This document shows positions 1-7,773 of a stretch of DNA of 64,000 nucleotides, piece by piece. Positions within the stretch are counted from its first letter, which is position 1, and every line of letters begins with the position of its first letter. The stretch comes from Thermus thermophilus. Its GTDB lineage: Bacteria; Deinococcota; Deinococci; Deinococcales; Thermaceae. The notes under the pieces are model-generated. The model saw nothing but the letters and a program-made list of their open reading frames with translations. It had not been told where the DNA came from and searched no databases. A program made the translations under genes and the position numbers. The stretch spans positions 1,922,001 through 1,986,000 of the forward strand of contig NZ_AP025158.1 of the NCBI RefSeq assembly GCF_019974155.1. The letters are read 5' to 3'.

Positions 1-2
1 GC

Positions 3-212
3 GCCTTGCGCACCATCCACCTCAACTTCTTCTGGGCCTACGCCTACAACGTTCTCCTCATCCCCGTGGCCGCGGGGGCCCTCTACCCCTTCACCGGCCT
101 CCTCCTCAACCCCATGCTGGCCGCGGCGGCCATGAGCCTAAGTAGCCTCTTCGTCCTCACCAACTCCCTCAGGCTGAGGGGCTTCCAACCGCGCGGCTTT
201 ACCGTGGCTTAA
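3..212 (+). CDS. C-terminal end of a copper-translocating P1B-type ATPase (partial)
   Basis: Only the last ~69 codons are in the window; the gene starts upstream, so the apparent TTG start at 6 is not a real start. The residues [12 protein letters not shown] followed by [12 protein letters not shown] and [14 protein letters not shown] match the final two transmembrane helices of CopA/CopB-type copper exporters, including the conserved Asn and Met-x-x-Ser-S residues of the last helix that help form the metal site. The 684-residue CopB at 7774 has the same ending, so the locus holds two exporters. Because the CPC/CPH motif lies outside the window, CopA versus CopB cannot be decided. A SHOCT protein and a two-component system follow at short spacing. 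Confidence 0.85.
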   Translation, partial: ALRTIHLNFFWAYAYNVLLIPVAAGALYPFTGLLLNPMLAAAAMSLSSLFVLTNSLRLRGFQPRGFTVA

Positions 213-249
213 CCGGACGGGGCTAGGCTGCAACTGGGAGGTGAAGAAC

Positions 250-462
250 ATGTGGTGGTGCGGAAGCGGCTGGTACCTGGGTTGGTGGGGGCCCATCCTT
301 GGCCTCCTCTGGTTCGTGCTTCTGGGGCTTTTTGTCTACTGGCTGGTCCGTGCCCTCGCCCCGGAGAGGCGGGACCGGGCCTTGGAGGTGCTGAGGGAGC
401 GGTACGCCCGGGGGGAGATTGACAAGGAGACCTTTGAGCGGATGAAGCGGGACCTCGCATGA
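250..462 (+). CDS. Small SHOCT-domain membrane protein
   Basis: A 70-residue protein: a Trp/Gly-rich N-terminus, one hydrophobic membrane segment (about residues 12-36), then a SHOCT domain with the typical pattern ALEVLRERYARGEIDKETFERMK. I chose ATG at 250 over the in-frame GTG at 241 because GGAGGTGA at 237-244 is placed correctly for 250 and would overlap a start at 241. It overlaps the response regulator by 4 nt (ATGA), so it is translationally coupled to the sensor system. SHOCT proteins are often next to metal-efflux genes; their biochemical role is not established. A paralogue lies at 4815. Confidence 0.8.
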   Translation: MWWCGSGWYLGWWGPILGLLWFVLLGLFVYWLVRALAPERRDRALEVLRERYARGEIDKETFERMKRDLA

Positions 463-1124
463 AGGTCCTCCTGGTGGACGACGACCCGGCCATCCTCGAG
501 GTCCTGGGGGCTTACCTCCGGGGGGCCGGGTTTGAAGTCCTGGAGGCGGAAAACGGCGAAAACGCCCTGGAGCTCTTCCCCCGGGCCGACCTGGTCATCC
601 TGGATCTCATGCTACCCAAACTAGATGGATTCCACGTGCTGGCGGAAATCCGCCGGGAACGGCCGGAGCTTCCCGTGCTGATGCTGACCGCCAGGGGGGA
701 GGAGGAGGAGCGGGTGCGGGGCTTGGAACTAGGGGCCGACGACTACGTGGTGAAGCCCTTTAGTCCCAAGGAGGTGGTGGCCCGGGTCAAGGCCCTCCTC
801 AGGCGGGCGGGGCTTAGGGAAGAGCTCTGTTACGGCCCTCTCCGCCTCCTCCCCCGGGAGCGCCAGGCCTACCTGGAGGGAAAGCCCCTCCCCCTCTCCC
901 CGCTGGAGTTTGATCTGCTCCTCACCCTGGCCCAGCACCCGGGCATGGTCTTTAGCCGGGAAAGGCTTTTGGAAAAGGTCTGGGGCCCCGACTTCCCCGG
1001 GGTGGACCGGGTGGTGGACGTCCACATTGCCGGGCTTAGAAAAAAGCTCGGAGACGACCCGGACCATCCCCGCTTCATAGAGACGGTGCGGGGAGTAGGC
1101 TACCGCTTCCGGGAAGGCCCCTGA
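459..1124 (+). CDS. OmpR/PhoB-family response regulator, candidate copper response regulator
   Basis: A 221-residue two-domain regulator. The receiver domain (about 1-115) has the acidic pocket DDD at 7-9, the phosphoacceptor Asp49 in VILDLMLPKLDG, a Thr in MLTARG, and the Lys of VVKPF. The C-terminal winged helix (about 125-220) ends with the characteristic DVHIAGLRKKLGDD and TVRGVGYRF. The gene overlaps the upstream SHOCT gene by 4 nt and is 2 nt from the sensor kinase, so the three form one operon. Its copper role is inferred from the surrounding copper-handling genes (CusR-like arrangement), not from sequence specific to a copper regulator. Confidence 0.92.
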   Translation: MKVLLVDDDPAILEVLGAYLRGAGFEVLEAENGENALELFPRADLVILDLMLPKLDGFHVLAEIRRERPELPVLMLTARGEEEERVRGLELGADDYVVKPFSPKEVVARVKALLRRAGLREELCYGPLRLLPRERQAYLEGKPLPLSPLEFDLLLTLAQHPGMVFSRERLLEKVWGPDFPGVDRVVDVHIAGLRKKLGDDPDHPRFIETVRGVGYRFREGP

Positions 1125-1126
1125 GC

Positions 1127-2248
1127 ATGCGCCTTTTCCTCAAGCTTTTCTTGAGCCACCTGCTGGTGGCCTTCTTAGCGCTTGTCCTCCTCTTTCTCCT
1201 GGCCGAGGCCCTCGCTCCCCCCTTCTACCGGGGGCACGTGGAGCGCATGTACCATGCCCTCTCCATGATGGGAGGCCTGATGATGGGCGAAGCCCTGCGG
1301 CGGGACCTGGAGGAGGGGCTTCGCTCCACCCTCACCGCCGCCCTCCTTGCGGCCCTGCCCCTCGCCGCCCTGGGAGCCGCCATCATCGCCTCCTTCGCCA
1401 GCCTCCGGGTTGCCCGCACCGCCCGGCTCCTCATGGAAGGAAGCCGCCGCATGGCCCAAGGAGAGTACCGGGTGCGCCTGCCCGTCTTGGAGAGGGACGA
1501 ACTCGGGGAGCTCGCCCTTCACTTCAACCGCCTGGCCGAGGCCCTGGAGCAGGTGGAAAAGACCAGGGTAGAGCTCATCGGCACCGTGGCCCACGAGCTC
1601 AGGACCCCCCTCTCCGCCCTCCAGGCTTACGCGGAGGCCTTGGCCGACGGCGTTATGGCCCCAGAGAAGGTGGCCCGGAGCATAGAGCGGGAGGTCCGGG
1701 CCATGGCCCGCCTGGTCCAGGACCTGGCCCTGGTCTCCCAGGTGGAGGCCAAGGCGGTGGTCCTCCACCCCAAGCCCCTGGACCCCAAGGCCCTCCTGGA
1801 AGAGGCGGTGGAGCGCTTCCTCCCCGCCTTCCAGGCCAAGGGGGTAGCCCTCCGGGTGTTCTCCACCCCCACCTTGCCCCTGGTCCTGGCGGACGAGGAG
1901 CGGGCTTTGCAGGTTTTCGCCAACCTGCTTTCCAACGCCCTGCGCCACACCCCGGAAGGAGGGGAGGTCCGCCTGAAGGCGGAGGATCGGGGCAAAGAGG
2001 TCCTCTTCAGCGTGGAGGATACCGGGCCCGGCATCCCGGAAGCGCACCTCCCCCGCATCTTTGAGCGCTTTTACCGCATCGACCCCTCCCGCAGCCGCAA
2101 GGACGGAGGCACGGGCGTGGGCCTCACCATCGCCAAGGGCCTGGTGGAGGCCATGGGGGGGAGAATCTGGGCGGAAAGCGAGCCAGGCCAAGGCAGTGCT
2201 TTCCGCTTCACCCTTCCCCTTTACACGGGCTTAACGAAGGGGGAATAG
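1127..2248 (+). CDS. Sensor histidine kinase, candidate copper sensor
   Basis: A 373-residue membrane kinase: TM1 (about 5-28), a short extracytoplasmic loop, TM2 (about 68-92), HAMP (about 93-143), the H box TVAHELRTPLSAL with the phosphorylatable His, then the N, G1 and G2 boxes (NLLSNALRHT, VEDTGPGIP, GGTGVGLTIAKGLV). The extracytoplasmic loop is unusually short (~40 residues) and contains the Met/His-rich stretch MYHALSMMGGLMMGE, which is a plausible soft-metal ligand cluster. This supports direct sensing of Cu(I)/Ag(I), but only as inference. It is cotranscribed with the response regulator, and a CueP-like gene starts 1 nt after its stop. Confidence 0.92.
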   Translation: MRLFLKLFLSHLLVAFLALVLLFLLAEALAPPFYRGHVERMYHALSMMGGLMMGEALRRDLEEGLRSTLTAALLAALPLAALGAAIIASFASLRVARTARLLMEGSRRMAQGEYRVRLPVLERDELGELALHFNRLAEALEQVEKTRVELIGTVAHELRTPLSALQAYAEALADGVMAPEKVARSIEREVRAMARLVQDLALVSQVEAKAVVLHPKPLDPKALLEEAVERFLPAFQAKGVALRVFSTPTLPLVLADEERALQVFANLLSNALRHTPEGGEVRLKAEDRGKEVLFSVEDTGPGIPEAHLPRIFERFYRIDPSRSRKDGGTGVGLTIAKGLVEAMGGRIWAESEPGQGSAFRFTLPLYTGLTKGE

Positions 2249-2249
2249 C

Positions 2250-2774
2250 GTGGGGGCCATGAGGAAGCTCCTCGCCCTTTTCCTGGTGGGCGCGGCCCTA
2301 GGCCTGGCCCAGGCCCCCACGCCCGAGGCGCTCAAGGGGGCCAGCCCGGAGGAAGCCCTGGCCCTCGCCAAGCGGTGGAGGGAGGAAGGGCAAAGGGTCG
2401 TGAGCTACGCGACCTCCGAGGCCCTCTTCTTTGAGTTTCCCGATGGCCGCAAGGCCCAGGTGGCCCTGAAGGACCGCTTCCTCCTGGCGGTGGCCCCCTA
2501 CCGCCACCGCACCCACCCCTGCCAGGTCCACTACTTCTCCAGCTGCACAGGGGAACTCCAAGGGGAGGTGTTTGCGGTGCGGGTGCTAGAAGGGGGAAAA
2601 GAGGTCCTCAAGGCCCAGGTGCAGACGGGCAAGGACGGCTTCTTTGAGCTTTGGCTCCCGCGAAACCGCCGCTACACCCTCGAGGTCCGCCAGGGGGACT
2701 GGGTGGCCCAAGCCCCCGTGGCCACCTTTCGGGATAGCCCCACCTGCCTCACAGGGCTCAGGCTTTCCCGATAG
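2250..2774 (+). CDS. cueP: CueP-family periplasmic copper-binding protein
   Basis: A 174-residue secreted protein. A signal peptide (about 4-21, KLLALFLVGAALGLAQA) precedes the mature domain. The CueP signature is visible: HPCQVHYFSSCTGELQGE near residues 88-105 and the C-terminal TCLTGLR, together giving three conserved Cys plus His for copper. CueP is a periplasmic copper-storage/delivery protein in Salmonella; the same role here is inference. GTG at 2250 has AAGGGGG at 2237-2243 at suitable spacing; ATG at 2259 (three codons in) is the alternative. It follows the sensor kinase immediately, so it probably belongs to the same operon. Confidence 0.8.
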   Translation: MGAMRKLLALFLVGAALGLAQAPTPEALKGASPEEALALAKRWREEGQRVVSYATSEALFFEFPDGRKAQVALKDRFLLAVAPYRHRTHPCQVHYFSSCTGELQGEVFAVRVLEGGKEVLKAQVQTGKDGFFELWLPRNRRYTLEVRQGDWVAQAPVATFRDSPTCLTGLRLSR

Positions 2775-2784
2775 GAGGTGGGGG

Positions 2785-3537
2785 ATGCGGCGCCTTGTAG
2801 GCCTTTTCCTCCTAAGCCTTGGGGCCTTGGCCCAAACCCCTGTGGGCCAGGTGGCCACCCGGGACATCCACGCCCTCCTCTGGCTTCCCAAGGGCTCGCT
2901 CCTCTTCGGCCACCACGACGGCATCCAGGCCTCCGAGGACGAAGGCCGGACCTGGCGGGACCTGGTGCGCAAAACGGGCTTTGACGCCATGGGCCTCGTT
3001 CTGGAGAGGGACCGCATCCTCGCCGCCGGACACTGGGTGCTTTCGGAAAGCCGAAACGGGGGCAGGACCTGGCGGAACCTCCGCCCCAGGGGGCTTCCCG
3101 CCCTGGACCTCCACGGCTACGCCGCCTCAGGGGGCCTCCACTTCGCCCTCGAGGCCACCCACGGCTACTTCGTCAGCGAAGACGGCGGGAAAACCTTCAA
3201 GTCCACCGCCCCTAAAGGGCTTCCCAAGGCGGGCATGGCGGCCATGGTCTTCCAGGGGAAGACCCTTTACGTGGCCCCCATGGGCCAGGGCCTCTACCAA
3301 AGCCCAGACGGCGGCCAGACCTTCACCCAGGTACCGACCCCGGAGCGGGAGATCTACGCCCTCGCGGCAGGGGCGGGGACCCTTTATCTCGGAGGGAAGA
3401 CGGGCCTCTGGCAGAGGACCCCGGCGGGCTGGAAAAGGCTCTGGCAGGGCACGGTCCTGGCCCTCGCCGCCCATCCCCAGGAGGCGGGAAGGCTCGTCTT
3501 CATAGACGGCCGGGGGCGGGTCTGGAAGTTCCCGTGA
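2785..3537 (+). CDS. Secreted BNR/Vps10-like beta-propeller protein
   Basis: A 250-residue protein with a signal peptide (MRRLVGLFLLSLGALAQ). The mature part carries at least three Asp-box/BNR repeats of the SEDEGRTW, SRNGGRTW, SEDGGKTF, SPDGGQTF type, spaced about 40-50 residues apart, typical of sialidase/Vps10-like propeller folds. Enzyme activity cannot be claimed; such repeats occur in many non-enzymatic proteins. ATG at 2785 is supported by AGGAGGTGGGG just upstream. It lies 10 nt after the CueP-like gene and is probably in the same operon, so a role in the metal-stress envelope response is possible but unproven. Confidence 0.75.
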   Translation: MRRLVGLFLLSLGALAQTPVGQVATRDIHALLWLPKGSLLFGHHDGIQASEDEGRTWRDLVRKTGFDAMGLVLERDRILAAGHWVLSESRNGGRTWRNLRPRGLPALDLHGYAASGGLHFALEATHGYFVSEDGGKTFKSTAPKGLPKAGMAAMVFQGKTLYVAPMGQGLYQSPDGGQTFTQVPTPEREIYALAAGAGTLYLGGKTGLWQRTPAGWKRLWQGTVLALAAHPQEAGRLVFIDGRGRVWKFP

Positions 3538-3641
3538 GGGCGCGTCTCTGTCCAAAGCCCAAGGATCCCGAAGGCTGCCTCCAGATCTCCATACTGCTTG
3601 AAGGGAAACCCAAGGGAGGCTACCCTAGCTTTAGGCCCGGC

Positions 3642-3893
3642 ATGGGGAGCCCGGAGTACGTCCTCACCCAGCACGCACGGGAGGTTCTGGAGAAGAGGGG
3701 CATCCCCCTAGAGTGGATAGAGCGGGCGCTGGCCTTTCCAGAAGCCGTGGAAAAGGACCGGGTAGACCCCTCATTGGAGCACCGCCTCGTCCGGATTCCG
3801 GAGAGGGGGAAAGTGCTCCGAGTTGTCGTGAACCCTAAGTCCCACCCCATGCGGGTGGTAACGGCGTTTTTGGACCGGAGGGTAGTCTTATGA
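3642..3893 (+). CDS. DUF4258-like small protein, possible toxin-like partner
   Basis: An 83-residue protein beginning MGSPEYVLTQHAREVLEKRGIP, with the DUF4258 pattern: TxHAREVLEKRGI at the start and a C-terminal strand carrying RVVVNPKSHPMRVVTAF. An upstream in-frame start at 3534 would add 36 residues that do not resemble the family, so ATG at 3642 is preferred. Its stop overlaps the ATG of the DUF2283 gene (ATGA). DUF4258 proteins resemble RelE-like small toxins in organisation and commonly sit next to DUF2283 genes; a toxin-antitoxin role here is inference. Confidence 0.7.
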   Translation: MGSPEYVLTQHAREVLEKRGIPLEWIERALAFPEAVEKDRVDPSLEHRLVRIPERGKVLRVVVNPKSHPMRVVTAFLDRRVVL

Positions 3894-4093
3894 GGCTAAA
3901 GATAGACCGTGAAGCGGATGCGCTCTACTTGACGCTAACCGAAGGTCCGGCCAGCCGCTCGGAGGAAGTAGCCCCCGGGATCATCGTGGACTACGACGAG
4001 CAGGGCCGGATCGTGGGGGTGGAGGTGCTCTACCTCAGCCAGCGGGCCCCTGAAGCGGAGCTGCAAAGGCTTTTGTTTGAAACCGTACCCTAG
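3890..4093 (+). CDS. DUF2283 protein, possible antitoxin-like partner
   Basis: A 67-residue protein with the DUF2283 hallmark: IDREADALYLTL at residues 5-16, then SEEVAPGIIVDYDEQGRIVGVEVL. The family is small, mostly beta, and often encoded next to DUF4258 genes. Overlap of 4 nt with the upstream gene implies coupled translation and a fixed stoichiometry. It is followed after 26 nt by the convergent methyltransferase gene. The biochemical function of the family is not known to me. Confidence 0.8.
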   Translation: MRLKIDREADALYLTLTEGPASRSEEVAPGIIVDYDEQGRIVGVEVLYLSQRAPEAELQRLLFETVP

Positions 4094-4119
4094 GAACGCT
4101 GAAGGGGGGCCCATATCCC

Positions 4120-4743
4120 CTACCCCTTGAAGGCGAGCCCCGCCACGTGGGGGGCCACCACGGGAAAGGGCAGGAAGAAGGCCTCCGCCTCTACCCGAGA
4201 AAAGCGGGCCTGGACCAGAGAGAGGGTCTCCCGGTTGGGGTGGCACCCGTCCCCAAGGAGGGAGAAAAACGGCGTGGCCGCCTCCTGGAGAAAGCGCAAA
4301 GGGGTTCTCCTGGGGGCGGCCACGTGCTCCAGGAAGAGGTAGGCCCCGCCCGGCCGCAAGACCCGGTGGACCTCTTCTATGGCCTTTTCGGGGTTCGCCA
4401 CGGAGCAGAGGACCAGGGTGCCCACCACCAGGTCCACGCTCTCCCCAGGCAAGGGGATGGCCTCCGCCCGCCCGGAAAGGAGGGTGAGGTCTATCCCCAA
4501 GGCCCCCGCCCGGGCCCTGAGCCGGGGGTGGAAGAAGGGGTTGGGCTCGAGAGCCAGGTACCGGACCCCCGGGGGCAGGTAGGCCAGGTTGGTCCCAGGC
4601 CCAGGGCCGATCTCCAGAACCTCCCCCGGCCTCACCCGCCCAAGGGCCTCCTGAAAGAGGACCCGCTTCCTCTCCGCCACCAGGGCCTCGTGCTGGGCGG
4701 AAAGCCACGGATAGATGCGGGCGAAGAGGCGCTTGCGGACCAC
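4120..4743 (-). CDS. Class I SAM-dependent methyltransferase
   Basis: A 207-residue enzyme with the Rossmann SAM-binding motif I VLEIGPGPGTNL (about 39-50), acidic motif II (LALEPNP), and motif IV region VDLVVGTLVLCSV, followed by LRPGGAYLFLEH. The HVAAPRR and the PDGC-like DGCHPNRET stretches resemble METTL7/thiol-methyltransferase-like proteins. The substrate is not determinable from sequence. The start is GTG at 4743. It is the only minus-strand gene in the copper locus and is convergent with the DUF2283 gene and divergent from the second SHOCT gene. Confidence 0.8.
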   Translation of the reverse strand: MVRKRLFARIYPWLSAQHEALVAERKRVLFQEALGRVRPGEVLEIGPGPGTNLAYLPPGVRYLALEPNPFFHPRLRARAGALGIDLTLLSGRAEAIPLPGESVDLVVGTLVLCSVANPEKAIEEVHRVLRPGGAYLFLEHVAAPRRTPLRFLQEAATPFFSLLGDGCHPNRETLSLVQARFSRVEAEAFFLPFPVVAPHVAGLAFKG

Positions 4744-4814
4744 CCTACCAGTCTACCCGCCCCGCTTTATAGGAGCTTAACAATACAGGCCTAGGGTATA
4801 GGTGGAGGTGCACG

Positions 4815-5060
4815 ATGGGCATGATGGGTTGGGGCGGAATGGGCGGATTCGGAGGCTTCTCTGGGCTTTTCGGCATGCTCCTTTTTCTGGGCCTTCTCAT
4901 CCTCCTGGCCTACCTGGGCTTTAAGGCCCTGGAAGGGCGGGAAGGCCGAAAGGGCAAGGACGACGCCCTGGAGGCCTTAAGGCTCCGCTACGCCAAGGGA
5001 GAGTTAGACGAGGCAACCTTTAGAAAGCTCAAGAAGGAACTTGAAGGAGGGGAAGCATGA
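4815..5060 (+). CDS. SHOCT-domain membrane protein, second copy
   Basis: An 81-residue protein: Met/Gly-rich N-terminus (MGMMGWGGMGGFGG), a single membrane segment (about 17-38), and a C-terminal SHOCT domain EALRLRYAKGELDEATFRKLKK. It is a paralogue of the protein at 250. A strong ribosome binding site (GGAGGTG) precedes the ATG. The stop overlaps the next start (ATGA at 5057-5060), coupling it to the Met-rich secreted protein. The Met-rich start and the neighbourhood suggest copper, as inference. Confidence 0.8.
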   Translation: MGMMGWGGMGGFGGFSGLFGMLLFLGLLILLAYLGFKALEGREGRKGKDDALEALRLRYAKGELDEATFRKLKKELEGGEA

Positions 5061-5707
5061 AACGGATCGGTTTTTTAGGTATCGCGGCCCTTCTGCTCTT
5101 AGGGCTCGCCCTCACCCAGGGCATGATGGGGGGCTTTGGGCCGGGAACGATGGGCTATGGCCCCCAGTACGGCCCGGGGATGATGGGCTACGGCATGATG
5201 GGGGGCCATGGGATGATGGGCATGATGGCGGTTTACCCGCCCGAGGCCAGGCCCATCTCCAAGGAAGCCGCCAAGGCTCGCATGGAAGCCTACGCCCAGC
5301 GGCTGTATCCGGGGGCCCGCCTCAAGGATTTCATGGCCTTCAGCCAGAACTACTACGCCCAGGTGGTGGATGAGAAAGGGCAAGGGCTCTTTGAACTCAT
5401 CGCAGACCGCTACACCGGGGTGGTCTCCCCGGAACCGGGCCCCAACATGATGTGGAACACCCGCCTGGGCATGATGGCCTACCCCACGCCAGCCCCACCC
5501 CGTTACCCCTTGGAGGCGGCCAGGAAGCTGGCCGAGGGGTTCTTAGCTGCCTATCTCCCAGGGGCCCGGATCCTGGAGGAAGGAACCTTCCCAGGGTATT
5601 ACACCTTTGACTTTGGCCGGGGAAAGGTGGAGGGCATGCTCTCGGTAAACGCCTACACGGGGGAGGTCTGGATCCACACCTGGCACGGCTTCTTCCTGGG
5701 CGAGTGA
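5057..5707 (+). CDS. Methionine-rich secreted protein, candidate copper-binding protein
   Basis: A 216-residue protein with a signal peptide (about 1-21). Residues ~22-58 are extraordinarily Met/Gly-rich, with repeated MMGG, MMGYG and GMMGMM units that could bind Cu(I). The rest contains two PepSY-like halves (residues ~68-125 and ~150-216; compare DRYTGVVSPEPGP with NAYTGEVWIHTWH). Proteins of this build are common in Thermus and Deinococcus metal loci; no enzymatic function is known to me. It is cotranscribed with the SHOCT protein and ends at a clear terminator. Confidence 0.75.
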   Translation: MKRIGFLGIAALLLLGLALTQGMMGGFGPGTMGYGPQYGPGMMGYGMMGGHGMMGMMAVYPPEARPISKEAAKARMEAYAQRLYPGARLKDFMAFSQNYYAQVVDEKGQGLFELIADRYTGVVSPEPGPNMMWNTRLGMMAYPTPAPPRYPLEAARKLAEGFLAAYLPGARILEEGTFPGYYTFDFGRGKVEGMLSVNAYTGEVWIHTWHGFFLGE

Positions 5708-5712
5708 GCCCC

Positions 5713-5753
5713 GAAGCCCCAGACGGCAGAACCTTGGACCCGTCTGGGGCTTC
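5713..5753 (+). terminator. Intrinsic terminator after the Met-rich protein gene
   Basis: A perfect 14-bp inverted repeat (GAAGCCCCAGACGG at 5713-5726 and CCGTCTGGGGCTTC at 5740-5753) with a 13-nt loop lies 5 nt after the stop codon. The following bases are only mildly T-rich (CTTCGCC), so termination efficiency is uncertain. Confidence 0.7.
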
Positions 5754-5862
5754 CTTCGCCCGAAGCGGCAATACCCCCGGCCGAAGGAAATCCCGCTTGT
5801 GAAAAAAGCTGCTACTCTAGGCCCACCCTCGCGGATTCGGTAGACTGGGACAAGAGGGTATT

Positions 5863-6252
5863 ATGACGGAGCTGCGCAAGACCCTGAAAGGCTCCATCCC
5901 GGAGGTGCGTTCCCGGCTGGAAGCGGCCCTCAAGGAGGAAGGGTTCGGCATCCTCACGGAAATCGACGTGGCCGCCACCTTGAAGGCCCGGCTGGGCCTG
6001 GAGAAGCCCCCCTACCTGATCCTGGGGGCCTGCAACCCCCACCTGGCGGCCCAAGCCCTCGAGGCCCTTCCGGAGATCGGCCTCCTCCTCCCCTGCAACG
6101 TGGTGCTCCGGGAGGCCGAAGAGGGGGTAGAGGTCCTGGTGCAGGACCCCGGGGAGATGTTCCGGGTCCTCCCCGAGGCGGCTCAGAAAACCCTCGCCCC
6201 CGTGGCCGAGGAGGCCCGCACCAGGCTCTCTCGGGCCCTCGCCCGGCTCTAG
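5863..6252 (+). CDS. DUF302 family protein
   Basis: A 129-residue cytoplasmic protein of the DUF302 family. Typical features are the N-terminal helix with EVRSRLEAALKEEGFGILTEID, the LGACNPHLAAQAL segment (about 47-60, with the conserved C-N-P-x-x-A), and LLPCNVVLRE (about 75-84). DUF302 proteins are frequently found in copper and heavy-metal loci and have conserved Cys residues, both present here. The molecular function is unknown to me. The multicopper oxidase gene starts 43 nt downstream. Confidence 0.85.
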   Translation: MTELRKTLKGSIPEVRSRLEAALKEEGFGILTEIDVAATLKARLGLEKPPYLILGACNPHLAAQALEALPEIGLLLPCNVVLREAEEGVEVLVQDPGEMFRVLPEAAQKTLAPVAEEARTRLSRALARL

Positions 6253-6295
6253 GGGCTTTACGCGCCCTTAACACTTCCCCTCTAGCCTAAAGAGC

Positions 6296-7689
6296 ATGCT
6301 GGAGCGCAGGAGCTTTCTCCAAGCGGCGGCGGGCAGTCTGGTCCTGGGCCTGGCCCGGGCCCAAGGCCCTTCCTTCCCCGAGCCCAAGGTGGTGCGGAGC
6401 CAGGGCGGCCTCCTCTCCCTGAAGCTTTCTGCCACCCCCACCCCGCTTGCCCTGGCGGGGCAAAGGGCCACCCTCCTCACCTACGGGGGGAGCTTTCCCG
6501 GGCCCACCCTCCGGGTCCGCCCCAGGGACACGGTGCGCCTCACCCTGGAAAACCGCCTTCCCGAGCCCACCAACCTCCACTGGCACGGCCTGCCCATCTC
6601 CCCTAAGGTGGACGACCCCTTCCTGTCCTGGAGATCCCCCCGGGGGAGAGCTGGACCTACGAGTTCGCCGTTCCCAAGGAGCTGGCAGGTACCTTCTGGT
6701 ACCACCCCCACCTGCACGGCCGGGTAGCCCCCCAGCTCTTTGCCGGCCTCCTGGGAGCCCTCGTGGTGGAAAGCTCCCTGGACGCCATCCCCGAGCTCAG
6801 GGAGGCGGAGGAGCACCTCCTCGTCCTGAAGGACCTGGCCCTCCAGGGCGGGCGCCCGGCGCCGCACACCCCCATGGACTGGATGAACGGGAAGGAGGGC
6901 GACCTGGTCCTGGTGAACGGGGCCCTGCGGCCCACCCTGGTGGCCCAGAAGGCCACCCTGAGGCTTCGCCTCCTCAACGCCTCCAACGCCCGCTACTACC
7001 GCCTGGCCCTGCAGGACCACCCCTTTTACCTCATCGCCGCCGATGGGGGCTTCCTGGAAGAGCCCCTGGAGGTGTCCGAGCTCCTCCTGGCCCCAGGAGA
7101 GCGGGCCGAGGTCCTGGTGCGCTTGCGGAAAGAGGGCCGCTTCCTCCTCCAGGCCCTGCCCTACGACCGCGGGGCCATGGGCATGATGGACATGGGGGGC
7201 ATGGCCCACGCCATGCCCCAAGGGCCAAGCCGGCCCGAAACCCTTCTTTACCTCATCGCCCCCAAGAACCCCAAGCCCTTACCCCTGCCCAAGGCCCTAA
7301 GCCCCTTCCCCACCCTGCCCGCCCCCGTGGTCACCCGCCGCCTGGTCCTCACCGAGGACATGATGGCCGCCCGCTTCTTCATCAACGGCCAGGCCTTTGA
7401 CCCCAGGCGGGTGGACCTGAAGGGGAAAGCCCAGACGGTGGAGGTCTGGGAGGTGGAAAACCAGGGGGACATGGACCACCCCTTCCACCTCCACGTCCAC
7501 CCCTTCCAGGTCCTCTCCGTGGGCGGGAGGCCTTTCCCCTACCGGGCCTGGAAGGATGTGGTCAACCTGAAGGCGGGCGAGGTGGCCAGGCTTCTGGTTC
7601 CCTTGAGGGAAAAGGGCCGGACCGTTTTTCACTGCCACATCGTGGAGCACGAGGACCGGGGGATGATGGGAGTCCTCGAGGTGGGTTAG
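6296..7689 (+). pseudogene. Laccase-type multicopper oxidase interrupted by a 5-bp tandem duplication
   Basis: Read with one frame change this encodes a 462-residue multicopper oxidase very like the known Thermus laccase. The four copper motifs are HWHG (residues 95-98), then in the second frame YHPHLHG, HPFHLHVHPF and HCHIVEHEDRGMMG. A Tat-like signal (RRSFLQAAAGSLVLG) starts the protein and a Met-rich loop (AMGMMDMGGMAHAM) lies near the type 1 site. The frame breaks at 6621-6630, where TCCTG occurs twice in tandem; removing one copy restores PFLEIPPGES. As written, translation stops at 6727, so no active enzyme is made unless slippage or a sequencing error is involved. It lies upstream of copB in the copper locus. 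Confidence 0.9.
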
Positions 7690-7773
7690 GGCTTCCTTCC
7701 CGGCACGAGGCCGGACCTTCCACCCCCCCCCTCCTGGGGAAGGGTATATGCTTGGAAATAAGGAGGCGCTCGG

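Noticed and set aside
5740-5862. A possible small gene between the Met-rich protein and DUF302
   Set aside because: No start-plus-ribosome-site frame of reasonable length on either strand; it contains the terminator and probably the DUF302 promoter.
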